Shown here in pieces: positions 45,201 to 54,007 of a stretch of DNA of 64,000 bases. How positions within the stretch are numbered: the stretch's first letter is position 1; every line of letters begins with the position of its first letter. Source of the DNA: Naegleria lovaniensis (lineage: Eukaryota; Heterolobosea; Eutetramitea; Acrasida; Naegleriidae); NCBI RefSeq assembly GCF_003324165.1, contig NW_025407853.1:186001-250000 (forward strand), read 5' to 3'. The notes beneath the pieces were generated by a model. That model was not told the origin of the DNA and made no database searches. It saw nothing but the letters and a program-made list of their open reading frames with translations. The translations under genes were made by a program, and so were the position numbers.

Positions 45201-45842
45201 GGTGTTTGTTGCGGTTGTTGCGTTTGGTACCACCGATGATGATGATGACGATTGTACCACCACAGTTGTTGATGAGTGTTGAAATTCTGGTACCACGATA
45301 CCTTGTTGTGTATCCAAATGATTTGTCGTTGTTGTATCCAAATGATTAGTAGGAACACCAGCAGAACCTCCATTATTCACACCTGCTCCTCCTCCTACTC
45401 CTCGATTCATCAATTTCTTGATGGACTCTACCCATTCCTCACATTCGGCACGAGACGAACACTCCAAGATCCATTCTTCTTCCTTGTGCTTTCCTTCAAT
45501 GTGTGATTTAATTGAAAAACAATGTGGATGTTTCTTGTTGATACTTTCATTGGTCAATAGCTTCACTTGAGTATATTGAGCATCGAGCATGAGTGTAGAT
45601 TTACGAGAATGGGCTGGATCTTTCTTCTTCATGATGGCCAATGTATTCGGATGAGAGAAGAGTGAGAGAGGAATCTTCTTCCATGATAAAAAGGCACTCT
45701 TTTTGATATCTTGTGAGTGTTTGACGAGTTTGTAGTGAAGTTGTTGAGTGGATGATGATGATGGAAAGGGAGAGGAGGGTGTTGATGAGGTACGTTTCAT
45801 GGTCACAACCCCTGAGAGAGGTTGGTCGATGGATTGCATCAT
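42228..45842 (-). CDS. PH-domain and armadillo-like repeat protein
   Basis: 1204 residues, single exon. An N-terminal PH domain (~35-145) ends with the typical helix RAECEEWVESIKKLMNRG. A ~450-residue low-complexity acidic/Ser region follows. It contains three copies of an EPA-LDDD-type unit (PIQPANQLDDELY, PIEPAQLDDDLD, PIEPAKLDEDEE) and three copies of a KK(T)VLK unit followed by Asp/Ser (KKKTVLKNEDSDDDD, KKTVLKDDDSSSDEE, KKTILKDESDDDDDD). From ~590 to the end the protein is all-helical with ARM/HEAT-like pairs (for example NNICLHNIESLKTISRKQGA, FVELSDSSPLIMKSFKNIV). PH domains bind phosphoinositides and ARM repeats bind proteins, so a membrane-linked scaffold is likely. The acidic motifs may be phosphorylation sites. 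Family assignment beyond domains is not possible. Confidence 0.8.
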   Translation of the reverse strand: MMQSIDQPLSGVVTMKRTSSTPSSPFPSSSSTQQLHYKLVKHSQDIKKSAFLSWKKIPLSLFSHPNTLAIMKKKDPAHSRKSTLMLDAQYTQVKLLTNESINKKHPHCFSIKSHIEGKHKEEEWILECSSRAECEEWVESIKKLMNRGVGGGAGVNNGGSAGVPTNHLDTTTTNHLDTQQGIVVPEFQHSSTTVVVQSSSSSSVVPNATTATNTTYNTSSSLKVEELKKSVINSSTESTTTNTPSTAPQESTSENIVAASSSLPLKAEEDLEPIQPANQLDDELYPIEPAQLDDDLDPIEPAKLDEDEEEEPAFVLQNAVAKKVVEEDHAMDHENQQLSSSHHGKKKTVLKNEDSDDDDIIVTKKKQPSSSSTSPSATKSTPNHSQTTTNTSTSTTSKHESSTSSSMGGPPNKAKKTVLKDDDSSSDEENDKVVKKTSSSSTTTPSPSGGPPNKSKKTILKDESDDDDDDAPKTITSSGAPPKRSTENSQPKTEENEQDDNNTIIRKPSSQNASSNSLKSANSSIVEVNIMDPLFELSEDEKDEDDRDDDDDYDVDNEEGEAISSLSQLIEELEYNSNCRAKAMKCAKYLHSHFVKNKKQLIDDLLHHEGLQSCICMINDNTKSYSIVSTGLSICVEVIESTAPNNEQYKALMRLTGCMSACIDIIKRHYRKFLKRMTLNNQSKTSTTTHVEHVRVISLAVQVLGMLSEKPSDHVNELLTQLENMIKQCDEVISKVYTLKQLTLSYELSRNMFILLNNICLHNIESLKTISRKQGAFDIMIKFVVYHYGVSIPNKINDDENAIIIPLTKFVTLTGKDTSKIAKMELAKSMVMQGGVSSLLSASSKTNTSVTRSSNIQQYITKIFVELSDSSPLIMKSFKNIVQLNLKNKELVTNTLNVIHTIYRNKSDTDAREKLIQVLATEFGSLFFAALSKYADDGWVVSFCVEFLYEIEKYYPSVLEKAWSETSADQQLSSQTVYTHVRTLILSLSEFNDNELYEMMMSLFLKHLENDPKSAGTQFASTFGFHVALLDIIQRSTTPHILTLTLHVLSLVIPHTQFKMKRSSIEKDNRQLLVENILSKDIREKLISSCFSKLKDATNMEKEGCIFLCSILQGIAQHYETFKVSVDDMKSLVKCTQTFTHSDHDGELSLSLLKLVAQLNELDSNATILQKSGCVDLCKKLVQLHGDRNKEVKEFAKNQLSTLL

Positions 45843-46399
45843 TTCGATTTTTTTTTGAGTTTGACATGTGAAAGTGTACTTTTTATTCGGGGACTAGATT
45901 GGGAGAGAGATTTCTTGCGAGCTTGATTGTTTTGTATCAAAACGTTTATGTACAACATTATCGCTTTGAGGGAACATGTATTAACAAGACATACGTTTAC
46001 CAGAACATGGCTGTCCAGTAATGAACCACACTTCCTTGATCTGCAAAAACCCAATCCTGGCTATTTGGAGAATAACCAAAGCATGAGCGATGCTATTATT
46101 ATTCCACTTTGCCCATATTATGACATTTGCAATCCTGTTGCATCGCTCCTCCAGTGCATAACATTTTCTTTGTTGCATTCTTCGTTTAAATCCTTTGTAT
46201 TTTATAAGTCTAAGGAGAAGGTGTTTCAATTTTTTCCTTCAAATGTTGTTGCAAATTGATGTGAATGTACCATTCGATAATCATTTCATTCGACCAAAAA
46301 AAAATATTTTGAGTTGATTAGTTTTTCCTCTTGCGCCATCAAAATAAGACAACTCTTGTTGAAAGAGGTGTTGTTGAAGCAGCAAATTCATCATCAACA
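45843..46399. other. Intergenic region without supported gene
   Basis: A 557-bp gap between the PH-ARM gene start and the LRR gene start. Open frames exist on both strands (110 residues at 45927-46259 plus, 82 residues minus), but none has a recognisable domain or an A-run before its ATG. It may include promoters of both neighbours. Confidence 0.3.
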
Positions 46400-47338
46400 A
46401 TGATCAATGATCGGGCTGAAAAAGTTGATTTCTCTCCGACAAGTTCAACCGAAATCAATGGACCATTCATTGATGATATTATTTTTGAAATTCTACATTT
46501 CCTTGATTCATTGTTTATTGTTCAAGTTTGTATGAAAATTTCAAAACAATGGAGACAAGTATCATTTCAAATTCCTCTCTCATTATCATTCAAACCATAT
46601 CGCTTCAAACAAGGTGGTGAATCAATTAAACTTTTTGCTGATTGTGAATGGTTGAAGAATTTGATTTCTTTGGATCTGTTTTGCAATGAAATTGGTAATG
46701 AAGGTGTCAAATATATTGCTGCAAGTGAATGGTTGAAGAATTTGACTTCTTTGAATCTGCGTAACAATGAAATTGGCAATGAAGGCGTCAAGTATATTGC
46801 TGCAAGTGAATGTTTGAAAAATTTGACTTCTTTGAATCTGGGTAGAAATCGAATTGGCAATGAAGGCGTTAAATATATTTCTGAAAGTGAATACTTGAAG
46901 AATTTGACTTCTTTGAATCTGAATGACAATCAAATTGGCAATGAAGGTGTTAAATATATTGCTGAAAGTGAATGCTTGAAGAATGTGATGCATTTGAATC
47001 TGGAATGGAATATAATTGGCAATGAAGGCGTCAAGTATATTGCTGCAAGTGAATACTTGAAGAATTTGATTTCTTTGAATCTAAACAACAATGTAATTGG
47101 TGATGAAGGTGTCAAATATATTGCTGCAAGTGAACGGTTGAAGAATTTGACTTCTTTGAATCTGCGTAACAATGAAATTGGCAATGAAGGCGTCAAGTAT
47201 ATTGCTGCAAGTGAATGCTTGAAGAATTTGACTTCTTTGAATCTGGGTAGAAATAGAATTGGCAATGAAGGCGTTAAATATATTGCTGCAAACGAGTGCT
47301 TGAAGAATTTGACTTCTTTGAATTTGGATTCGAATTAA
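46400..47338 (+). CDS. F-box/leucine-rich-repeat protein
   Basis: 312 residues from the ATG at 46400 (upstream frame opens only from TTG). Residues ~20-60 (GPFIDDIIFEILHFLDSLFI, then ISKQWRQVS) match an F-box helix pattern. From residue ~85 there are eight complete and one partial leucine-rich repeats of exactly 27 residues, consensus LKNLTSLNLxxNxIGNEGVKYIAASEx. This type forms a horseshoe for protein binding, and with an F-box suggests an adaptor of an SCF ubiquitin ligase. Such LRR genes are abundant in Naegleria genomes. The repeats are almost identical at DNA level, so copy number may vary between strains. The last repeat is cut by the stop, so the protein ends abruptly at LDSN, and no LRR cap is seen. 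Confidence 0.85.
   Translation: MINDRAEKVDFSPTSSTEINGPFIDDIIFEILHFLDSLFIVQVCMKISKQWRQVSFQIPLSLSFKPYRFKQGGESIKLFADCEWLKNLISLDLFCNEIGNEGVKYIAASEWLKNLTSLNLRNNEIGNEGVKYIAASECLKNLTSLNLGRNRIGNEGVKYISESEYLKNLTSLNLNDNQIGNEGVKYIAESECLKNVMHLNLEWNIIGNEGVKYIAASEYLKNLISLNLNNNVIGDEGVKYIAASERLKNLTSLNLRNNEIGNEGVKYIAASECLKNLTSLNLGRNRIGNEGVKYIAANECLKNLTSLNLDSN
46652..47335 (+). repeat. 81-bp tandem repeat array encoding LRRs
   Basis: Units start at 46652, 46733, 46814, 46895, 46976, 47057, 47138, 47219 and 47300, a strict 81-bp period. The units starting at 46733 and 47138 differ at a single, synonymous base, and those at 46814 and 47219 share their first two thirds, giving a 405-bp (five-unit) higher-order period. 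This pattern indicates recent duplication or gene conversion within the array. Confidence 0.92.
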
Positions 47339-48081
47339 GCTCAAATTGGTGGCATAATCGGAACAACTATCAACATTGTGAAATACAAATGTCGAACTTT
47401 TACGTTACATTGTTTGAGCTTCATAACAATAGAGAGATTGTAATTGATGTGACAGAATTTTTTCACAAGTTTTCTGGTCTTTGTGCTTTCTTTTTTAACA
47501 TGTGTCAGAATTCAGTCCTATTGAGTTTCACCTTTAGGAGACTTCCTGTCCAACCATTTTAAATTATCGTTTTACTGTCCTGTGATGATCATCACGTATA
47601 GGTACCACAGCGTTTTCGGTAGGAAGAAACAATTGCAAGTGACATGTTCTTGGTTGAATCTGTCTTTGGAACCAAGTACTCTCGAATTTCAAGCTTGATT
47701 ACTTAACGACTGACCTTGTCGGAATTATACCAACCTTTGGAGGGTCTTGAGAACATTCATAGTGAAGCTAATAGTGCCGTCAATATAGGCTGTAATCACT
47801 CTCGTGAATCTGGTCAAGCCACATAGAAGAGCAACTTAATAAAATTGGAAGTTTATGAAATTCAAAGAGGAGGCTTAGATAATGACGTTCAACAACAAAC
47901 CCAGAGCTGCCTTGAATAAAACTGATGCAACGATATCCGTAGAATAATTTATGGATGAGATACACTCAACGAAGTCCAACGACGTACTCGAATGTTGAAT
48001 CCAACAAACGTTGTTCTTCGTTCTTGTTAATGTCAGGCACTAAACAAACCAGACGCAATTAAATTTGTTGACATTAAAAAA
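47339..48081. other. Intergenic region, possible decayed coding sequence
   Basis: 743 bp without an intact gene. The segment about 47560-48000 is less AT-rich than flanking spacers, and on the minus strand it yields several short protein-like stretches in different frames, interrupted by stops. I could not recognise a family. The last ~80 bp lead into the A-run before the UQCC5-like start. Confidence 0.3.
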
Positions 48082-48566
48082 ATGGAGCGTTTGATTGCAT
48101 TGATCGGAAAGCCTTTTCATTTCGCAAGTCAAATTCTGCAGAAAGCACAAATCGGAAAAGGCAAACTTGTGGACGATGTAAAATATTTATTTCCGTTCTT
48201 TTTTGTTTGTGGATTTTCAATGGAGGTGTTTATGATTAAAACTGGATTTTGTAGGTATTTCATGGAAGAGGGGTGTTGAACAATATTTGTGAAATTGATT
48301 TAAAAATTTAAATTATTATTTATATTTTGTGAACACATTTTCTGTGTGGGTGATGAATGGACATGATATTTGTTCGAAAATATGGAATTCTAATAATTAT
48401 GAAATGATCAATTCAACGTCATGGTGAAACTAAAATGTCTTCAGATGAGTATAGAAAACGAAAAGAAGCAGATAAATTGACAGCCAAGACTGCTGAATTT
48501 ATGCTCGCTAAGGAAAGAATTATTGAGAAGTTTGCAGAACAATATATCAAAGAGAGACATCTGTAA
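48082..48566 (+). CDS. UQCC5: UQCC5/SMIM4-like mitochondrial inner-membrane microprotein
   Basis: Two exons (48082-48250 and 48445-48566) join in phase to 96 residues, starting after an A-run. The core KYLFPFFFVCGFSMEVFMIK closely matches the single membrane span of human SMIM4/UQCC5 (LPFFFVLGGTMEWIMIK). After the splice the protein continues GFYEYRKRKEADKLTAKTAE, again parallel to the human FYDVYRRKASERQ. The N-terminal 40 residues are basic and amphipathic, fitting mitochondrial import. The human protein helps assemble respiratory complex III and supports cytochrome b biogenesis at the inner membrane. The unspliced frame stops after 65 residues inside the intron, so this gene is easily missed or truncated by automatic annotation. 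Similarity is by eye but extends across both exons. Confidence 0.82.
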
Positions 48567-48924
48567 ACATCACTCTCATGCACTTTTTTAGCTCATAAAA
48601 ACGTTTTTACATCAATCTTGAACCAATGTATTGAACCAACTTCTTTTGGTAAGATGAACACTTTGCTTTTTACTACAGGTCTCTGTCATGAACACCAATG
48701 TGTTGTCTCCATGTCAGAGATCTTCAGTAATTATCAAAATAATGGCAGAGATCTTCAGTAATATCAAAGTAATTGCCCTTGATACAACAATTCGAGGGTT
48801 TCCATTAAATGGGCCACACTCAAACTCTGTGCCAATCCGTTAAGGATAAAATTTGCCGCCACTCCAAATTACAATTTTATCAAACAGTCGTAGATTTGAA
48901 ACAACAGAACATACTCTAAAAAAA
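48567..48924. other. Intergenic region upstream of CFAP20 with a short direct repeat
   Basis: 358 bp without a gene. It holds an imperfect direct repeat of about 28 bases (cagagatcttcagtaa core) starting at 48715 and again at 48746, a 31-bp period. The end forms the A-run before the CFAP20 start. It may carry the CFAP20 promoter. Confidence 0.4.
48715..48773. repeat. Imperfect 31-bp direct repeat
   Basis: Two copies of a unit starting cagagatcttcagtaa and continuing with a similar tatcaaa-rich tail lie about 150 bp before the CFAP20 start. No function is known. Confidence 0.75.
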
Positions 48925-49634
48925 ATGTTCAAAAATACATTCCAAAGTGGCTTCCTTTCAATATTATACTCCATCGGGTATGTTGTGGAATGATCCTGTA
49001 CGCTAACGACGAATTGACCATGCATCAAAATACAACACTCATGACAGATCTAAACCCCTTCAAATTTGGGACAAACAAGTGAAGAATGGGCATATTAAAC
49101 GCATAACTGATCAGGATATTCAAAGTTCTGTTCTTGAGCTCATCGGAACCAACGTGAGCACCACGTATATTACATGTCCAGCAAGTTCGAAAAAAACACT
49201 AGGAATCAAGTTACCCTTCTTGGTTATGGTCATCAAGAATGTAAGTTTTCAAATAGAGAAGCATCTCTCTGATGTGCTATAACACGTTCGTTGCGTATGA
49301 CATGCAGCTCAAAAAATACTTTACATTTGAAGTTCAAGTTTTGGATGACAAAAACATCAAGAGGCGGTTCCGAGCTTCCAACTATCAAAGCACAACCAGA
49401 GTGAAACCATTTATTTGTACAATGCCAATGCGTCTCGATGAGGGTTGGAATCAAATTCAATTCAACTTGGCAGACTTTACAAGAAGAGCATACGGAACCA
49501 ACTACATAGAAACATTAAGAGTTCAAATACATGCAAACTGTAGAATTAGAAGAATTTACTTCTCTGACAGATTGTATTCAGAGAGTGATCTGCCAGACGA
49601 GTTCAGATTGTTTTTACCAATTCAGAAAAACTAG
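48925..49634 (+). CDS. CFAP20: CFAP20/Bug22 ciliary microtubule inner protein
   Basis: Three exons (48925-48977, 49048-49240 and 49308-49634) join in phase to 190 residues, compared with 193 in human CFAP20. The protein is nearly invariant among ciliated eukaryotes and the match is strong throughout: [18 protein letters not shown] in exon 1, then [32 protein letters not shown], and [23 protein letters not shown]20 sits on the inner junction of axonemal doublet microtubules and controls flagellar beating and tubulin modification. Its presence fits an organism that can build flagella. Splice sites are canonical, introns 67-70 nt. Identity is certain. Confidence 0.97.
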
Positions 49635-49734
49635 GCCTGTAGATACCATGAGACGTTTTACAATTTTAATAAATGTGAAAATATTAAATACAGGTTTATC
49701 TTGCAGTTCGATCAAACACAAGAACAAAAAAAAA

Positions 49735-50313
49735 ATGGCTTCACAACATAACCCCACAAGCTACATTTCTCTGCTGCGAGGTATCAATGTCGGAGGACAT
49801 AGATCCATTAAAATGTCAGAGTTAAAGACTATTTATGAAAATGTCAACTGTACCAAGGTCAAGACATTAAAGACAAGCGGAAATGTTGTTTTTGAATATT
49901 TACATCGTGATGACACTGTCCAAAACCTGGAAGAAGCTCTCTCGCAAGAAATTATGAAACGACATTCGTATGTTGTGCCTGTTTTGATTCGAACTGTGCA
50001 AGAATTAAAACAAATCATCAAGAACAATCCCTATTATTCAAGAGATCGGAGCTCACACAAGGATTTATATGTGACTTTGTTGGCAGACACACCCAGTGAT
50101 GAAGCTATCAAAGAGGTGTGTGACCAGAGAAAATCATTTGAACCTGACGAATTTCAAATTGAGGGACGAACCATTTATATGAAATTAGAAAGTAGCGCAG
50201 CGAAAACAAAATTAACAAACACATTCTTGGAGCGAAAATTTAAAACACAAGCCACCACAAGAAATTGGACGACCATGCTCGAGCTGGAAACATTGGCCTC
50301 CAACAAGAAGTAA
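49735..50313 (+). CDS. DUF1697-domain protein
   Basis: 192 residues from the ATG at 49735, after an A-run. The DUF1697 family signature is visible: SYISLLRGINVGGHRSIKMS at the start, TLKTSGNVVFEY, an EEALSQEIMKRHSYVVPVLI block, NNPYYSRDRSSHKDLYVTLL and the C-terminal ATTRNWTTMLELETLA. The biochemical function of this family is unknown. It is mainly bacterial, so an old lateral transfer into this lineage is plausible though not shown. It lies 77 bp before the start of MTR4 on the same strand. Confidence 0.85.
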   Translation: MASQHNPTSYISLLRGINVGGHRSIKMSELKTIYENVNCTKVKTLKTSGNVVFEYLHRDDTVQNLEEALSQEIMKRHSYVVPVLIRTVQELKQIIKNNPYYSRDRSSHKDLYVTLLADTPSDEAIKEVCDQRKSFEPDEFQIEGRTIYMKLESSAAKTKLTNTFLERKFKTQATTRNWTTMLELETLASNKK

Positions 50314-50390
50314 ACAAATGGAGTTTCATGCCATCAAACAGACTCTTCAAACAAGTTGTTGAAAAAAAAGAAAATTTGTTTCAAAAAAAA

Positions 50391-53300
50391 ATGAACCCAT
50401 TCGATCAAGATGATTTATTCTCAGTATTCGGAGTGAATAACAACAACAATAACAATCCGAAAAAGCGAACACTCGAGGAATCCATTCAACTTGCTGAGCA
50501 ACAAATTCAACAACGAGAATTAAAGAAAATAAAACAGCCTTCTACAGATGAAGAATCAGCGGATGGCTCAAGCACAAGTTTATCAAGAGCCTCATCATCC
50601 AAATCCATCGTGGATGATATTCCGACACCCACTGTTATACCTAACATGGATGATAGCAAGGGAGATTCATCTACGAATGGCCAATCATCCTCCACTGATG
50701 ATAATAACGGCGACATGGACCAAACAAATAATTCTTCATCATCAACAACAATACCAACAACACATAAAGCCATCGGAAAGTTAGGAGAAAAGAATGATTG
50801 TTTGCATGAAATTGCACTCCCACCCGATTATGTTATTTCGTTAGATGTTGATGGAAAGATGATTCCTACTCCTGCCTCCAACGAAGATGCTTCATCCATA
50901 CAGGCGCATACCAAAATAAGCGACGCTCAAGAAATTATTCATTATTTACTTGAACAACAAACACAAGTAGAGCTGGGTCTTAAGCCACCAGCAAAAATAT
51001 ATCCATTTACATTGGATGCTTTCCAACGTCAAGCAGTTAGGGCTATTGAATTAAGTCAAAGTGTGCTCGTTTCAGCTCACACATCAGCAGGTAAAACAGC
51101 TGTGGCTGAATATGCCATTGCAAAATCTTTAAAAGACGGAAGTAGAGTGATTTATACATCTCCCATTAAGGCCTTGTCCAACCAAAAATTCAGAGAACTA
51201 CAAGAAGAATTTACAGATGTAGGATTAATGACAGGTGATGTCACTATTAATCCAAATTCAAGTTGCATTGTCATGACTACAGAAATTTTGAGAAGTATGC
51301 TTTATAGAGGATCAGAAATTCTGAATGAAGTTCAATGGGTTATTTTCGACGAAGTTCACTACATGCGTGACAAAGAGAGAGGAGTTGTTTGGGAAGAGAC
51401 TTTAATTTTATTACCAAATTCAGTGAAATATGTATTTTTGAGTGCTACCATTCCAAACGCAACAGAATTTGCAGGATGGATTGCAAAGCTGAAAGGCCAA
51501 CCTGTACACGTCGTGTACACTGACTATCGACCTACTCCATTGCAACATTATATTTATCCAGTTGGTGGTGAAGGAATTCACTTGGTGGTTGAAAAACACT
51601 CATTCAAAGAAGACAATTGGAAGAAAGCAATTGAGGATTTAACCAATGCGTCTTCTCAAGTTAACAACAACAGCAGTGGTTCCTCTTCAAAGAGAGGAGG
51701 AGGTAGTAGTGGTGGTGGTACTGACCGTAAAAAGAGAGTTGACACCTCTCTTGTCAAGTTGGTGAACATGATCATGAAGAGAAATTTCCAACCAGTGATT
51801 GTGTTCAGCTTCAGTAGAAAGGAATGTGAATCACGTGCCGTCTCGCTTTCAAAATCCAATTTCAACGATGAAGAAGAAATGAGTCTCGTTGCTGAAGTAT
51901 TCAACAATGCCATTGATTCTCTGAATGACGAAGACAAAAAGTTACCCCAAGTAGAAACCATGTTGCCACTCTTACAAAAGGGAATTGGAGTTCACCACTC
52001 TGGTCTTCTCCCAATCATGAAAGAAGTCATTGAAATTCTCTTCCAAGAAGGTCTCATTAAGGTACTTTTTGCTACTGAAACCTTTGCTATGGGTTTGAAC
52101 ATGCCTGCAAAAACAGTTCTATTCACAGGAATTGAAAAATTCGATGGACAAATTACAAGACGCTTAACCTCTGGTGAATATATTCAAATGAGTGGTCGTG
52201 CTGGTCGTCGTGGCCTTGACGACAAGGGTATTGTCATTCTCATTTTGGATGATCCTGAAATGAGAGAAGAAGATGCTCGACAATTAATGAATGGAATTGC
52301 AGATTGTCTGAATAGTTCATTCCACTTGAGTTATTACATGGTTCTGAATTTATTGCGAGTGGAAGAAATTTCACCTGAGTATATTATGGAACGATCTTTT
52401 TACCAATATCAATCAGAAAAGAAGAGAGCTTCCTATGAACAAAAATTACAAGAGTTGGAACAACAGAGAAACGAATTGGCCATTGAGAATGAAGCTCAAA
52501 TATCTTCCTATTATTCATTGAAGAACGATTTACAATCATACTATGAATCTCTGAGACAATTAATTACCACTCCATCCTATTCCATTCCAGTGTTATCTGC
52601 TGGAAGATTACTGCGTATTCATGGATGGGGTTGGGGAATTTTATTGAAATTCACAAAGAAGAAGCATGCAGAGAGATTACAAGTGGCTCAAACAAAGGCC
52701 TCAGACTACAATATTGAAGTATTAATTCCTGCACACCCACAAAGCGATCAATTACCATACCCAATTCAAGAATATCAATCCAATGCTTCGGGTTTGGAAC
52801 CAAAGCCAGTGATTAAGACCTTTTCGCTTGCTAATGTGGAAGTTTTCAGCTCAGTCAAAGTTTACTTGTCGAAGGAATTGAAAACGAGACAACCCGATGC
52901 TACCTCTTCCGAATGTAAATCTTCAATTTTAAAGTTATTGGAAACAATCAAGAGATTCAAAGTACAAACCGTTGTGGAAACAACGGATGGAACCATGCAA
53001 ATTGACAAATTGTCTACCACAAAGTATGGAGATCTTCCAAGATTAGATCTTATTGAAGAAATGGGCATTCCAAAGAATAAGGTGAAAGAAATTGTCGATG
53101 CTATTCAACAAATTGAAAGTCGATTGGCCTATAGTCCATTCTATCAAGAAGAATTGTCCAATTATAAGAATGCTACAACAAACACTGGTAGTAACCAAAG
53201 TGGTTCTTCATCTAAAGCTGTGTCACCACTCTTTGCTCAAGTGAAACTCTATGAACAAAAACTCGAATTGAATGCACAAATTGAGGAAATGAAGAAACTT

Positions 53301-53930
53301 GTGAAATCTACGGCACAAGTCGTCATGAAAGAAGAATTAAAAAAGATGATGAGAGTATTGAGAAGATTAGGATTTGCCACCGAGGACAATGTGATTACAG
53401 CAAAGGGAAGAGTTGCATGTGAGTTGAGCAGCGCAGACAGTTTAGTTATTACAGAAATGGTGTACAATGGCGCCTTCTCAGATTTAACACCTGAACAATC
53501 CATTGCTGTACTTTCATGTTTTGCATCAGAGGTCTCTGGTGGACAATCGAGAGAGGATGATAAGGCAACACTCGCTGAAGATCTTCGAAAACCTTATGAA
53601 GATTTAGAAAAAGCAGCACGACGAGTGGCTGAAGTCTCAATTGAATCAAAACTTGATTTGGATGTTGAAAAATATTTGCAATCATTCCCATGCAATATGA
53701 TGAATTTAACCTACGCTTGGTGTAATGGAGCTCAATTTGTTGAGATTTGTAAAATGACAGAAATGTTTGAGGGATCCATTGTGAGGTCGATGAGACGTTG
53801 CGAAGAAATTGTCAGACAAATGTGTGCAGCTGCAAAAGCAATCGGTGAAGAGTCTCTAGAAAAGAAATTGTTACTAGGCCTTGAAAAGATGAGAAGAGAT
53901 ATTGTCTTCAGCAGCTCACTCTATTTGTAA
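50391..53930 (+). CDS. MTR4: MTR4-type exosome RNA helicase
   Basis: 1179 residues from the ATG at 50391, which follows an A-run; the frame is open further upstream but begins inside the DUF1697 gene. The N-terminal ~170 residues are low-complexity and Ser/Asp-rich. The Ski2-like helicase core has Walker A SAHTSAGKTAVAEYA, DEVH in VIFDEVHYMRDKERG, SATIPN, and motif VI QMSGRAGRRGLDDKG. VHVVYTDYRPTPLQHYIYPV is an MTR4 hallmark. The arch/KOW insertion and the winged-helix and ratchet regions follow, and the C-terminus KAIGEESLEKKLLLGLEKMR to IVFSSSLYL ends exactly as MTR4 does. MTR4 unwinds RNA for the nuclear exosome (TRAMP and related complexes). A Gly/Ser-rich stretch (~427-445) replaces the usual linker between the two RecA domains. 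Confidence 0.95.
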   Translation: MNPFDQDDLFSVFGVNNNNNNNPKKRTLEESIQLAEQQIQQRELKKIKQPSTDEESADGSSTSLSRASSSKSIVDDIPTPTVIPNMDDSKGDSSTNGQSSSTDDNNGDMDQTNNSSSSTTIPTTHKAIGKLGEKNDCLHEIALPPDYVISLDVDGKMIPTPASNEDASSIQAHTKISDAQEIIHYLLEQQTQVELGLKPPAKIYPFTLDAFQRQAVRAIELSQSVLVSAHTSAGKTAVAEYAIAKSLKDGSRVIYTSPIKALSNQKFRELQEEFTDVGLMTGDVTINPNSSCIVMTTEILRSMLYRGSEILNEVQWVIFDEVHYMRDKERGVVWEETLILLPNSVKYVFLSATIPNATEFAGWIAKLKGQPVHVVYTDYRPTPLQHYIYPVGGEGIHLVVEKHSFKEDNWKKAIEDLTNASSQVNNNSSGSSSKRGGGSSGGGTDRKKRVDTSLVKLVNMIMKRNFQPVIVFSFSRKECESRAVSLSKSNFNDEEEMSLVAEVFNNAIDSLNDEDKKLPQVETMLPLLQKGIGVHHSGLLPIMKEVIEILFQEGLIKVLFATETFAMGLNMPAKTVLFTGIEKFDGQITRRLTSGEYIQMSGRAGRRGLDDKGIVILILDDPEMREEDARQLMNGIADCLNSSFHLSYYMVLNLLRVEEISPEYIMERSFYQYQSEKKRASYEQKLQELEQQRNELAIENEAQISSYYSLKNDLQSYYESLRQLITTPSYSIPVLSAGRLLRIHGWGWGILLKFTKKKHAERLQVAQTKASDYNIEVLIPAHPQSDQLPYPIQEYQSNASGLEPKPVIKTFSLANVEVFSSVKVYLSKELKTRQPDATSSECKSSILKLLETIKRFKVQTVVETTDGTMQIDKLSTTKYGDLPRLDLIEEMGIPKNKVKEIVDAIQQIESRLAYSPFYQEELSNYKNATTNTGSNQSGSSSKAVSPLFAQVKLYEQKLELNAQIEEMKKLVKSTAQVVMKEELKKMMRVLRRLGFATEDNVITAKGRVACELSSADSLVITEMVYNGAFSDLTPEQSIAVLSCFASEVSGGQSREDDKATLAEDLRKPYEDLEKAARRVAEVSIESKLDLDVEKYLQSFPCNMMNLTYAWCNGAQFVEICKMTEMFEGSIVRSMRRCEEIVRQMCAAAKAIGEESLEKKLLLGLEKMRRDIVFSSSLYL

Positions 53931-54007
53931 ATAATCGTTCCACTTGAATATACTCAATTTTTCATTTTCAACATGTTGTTTCATAAATTCACAAGGCGAA
54001 ATATAAG

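Noticed and set aside
45927-46259. 110-residue plus-strand frame
   Set aside because: No A-run before the ATG, no domain, and an equally open antisense frame; not supported as a gene.
46652-47335. Regular repeat array considered as CRISPR-like
   Set aside because: Units are contiguous, coding and have no spacers.
46567-47344. Several minus-strand frames with internal repeats
   Set aside because: They are the reverse translation of the LRR array.
48840-49028. Minus-strand frame over CFAP20 exon 1
   Set aside because: Antisense to a certain exon and without any family similarity.
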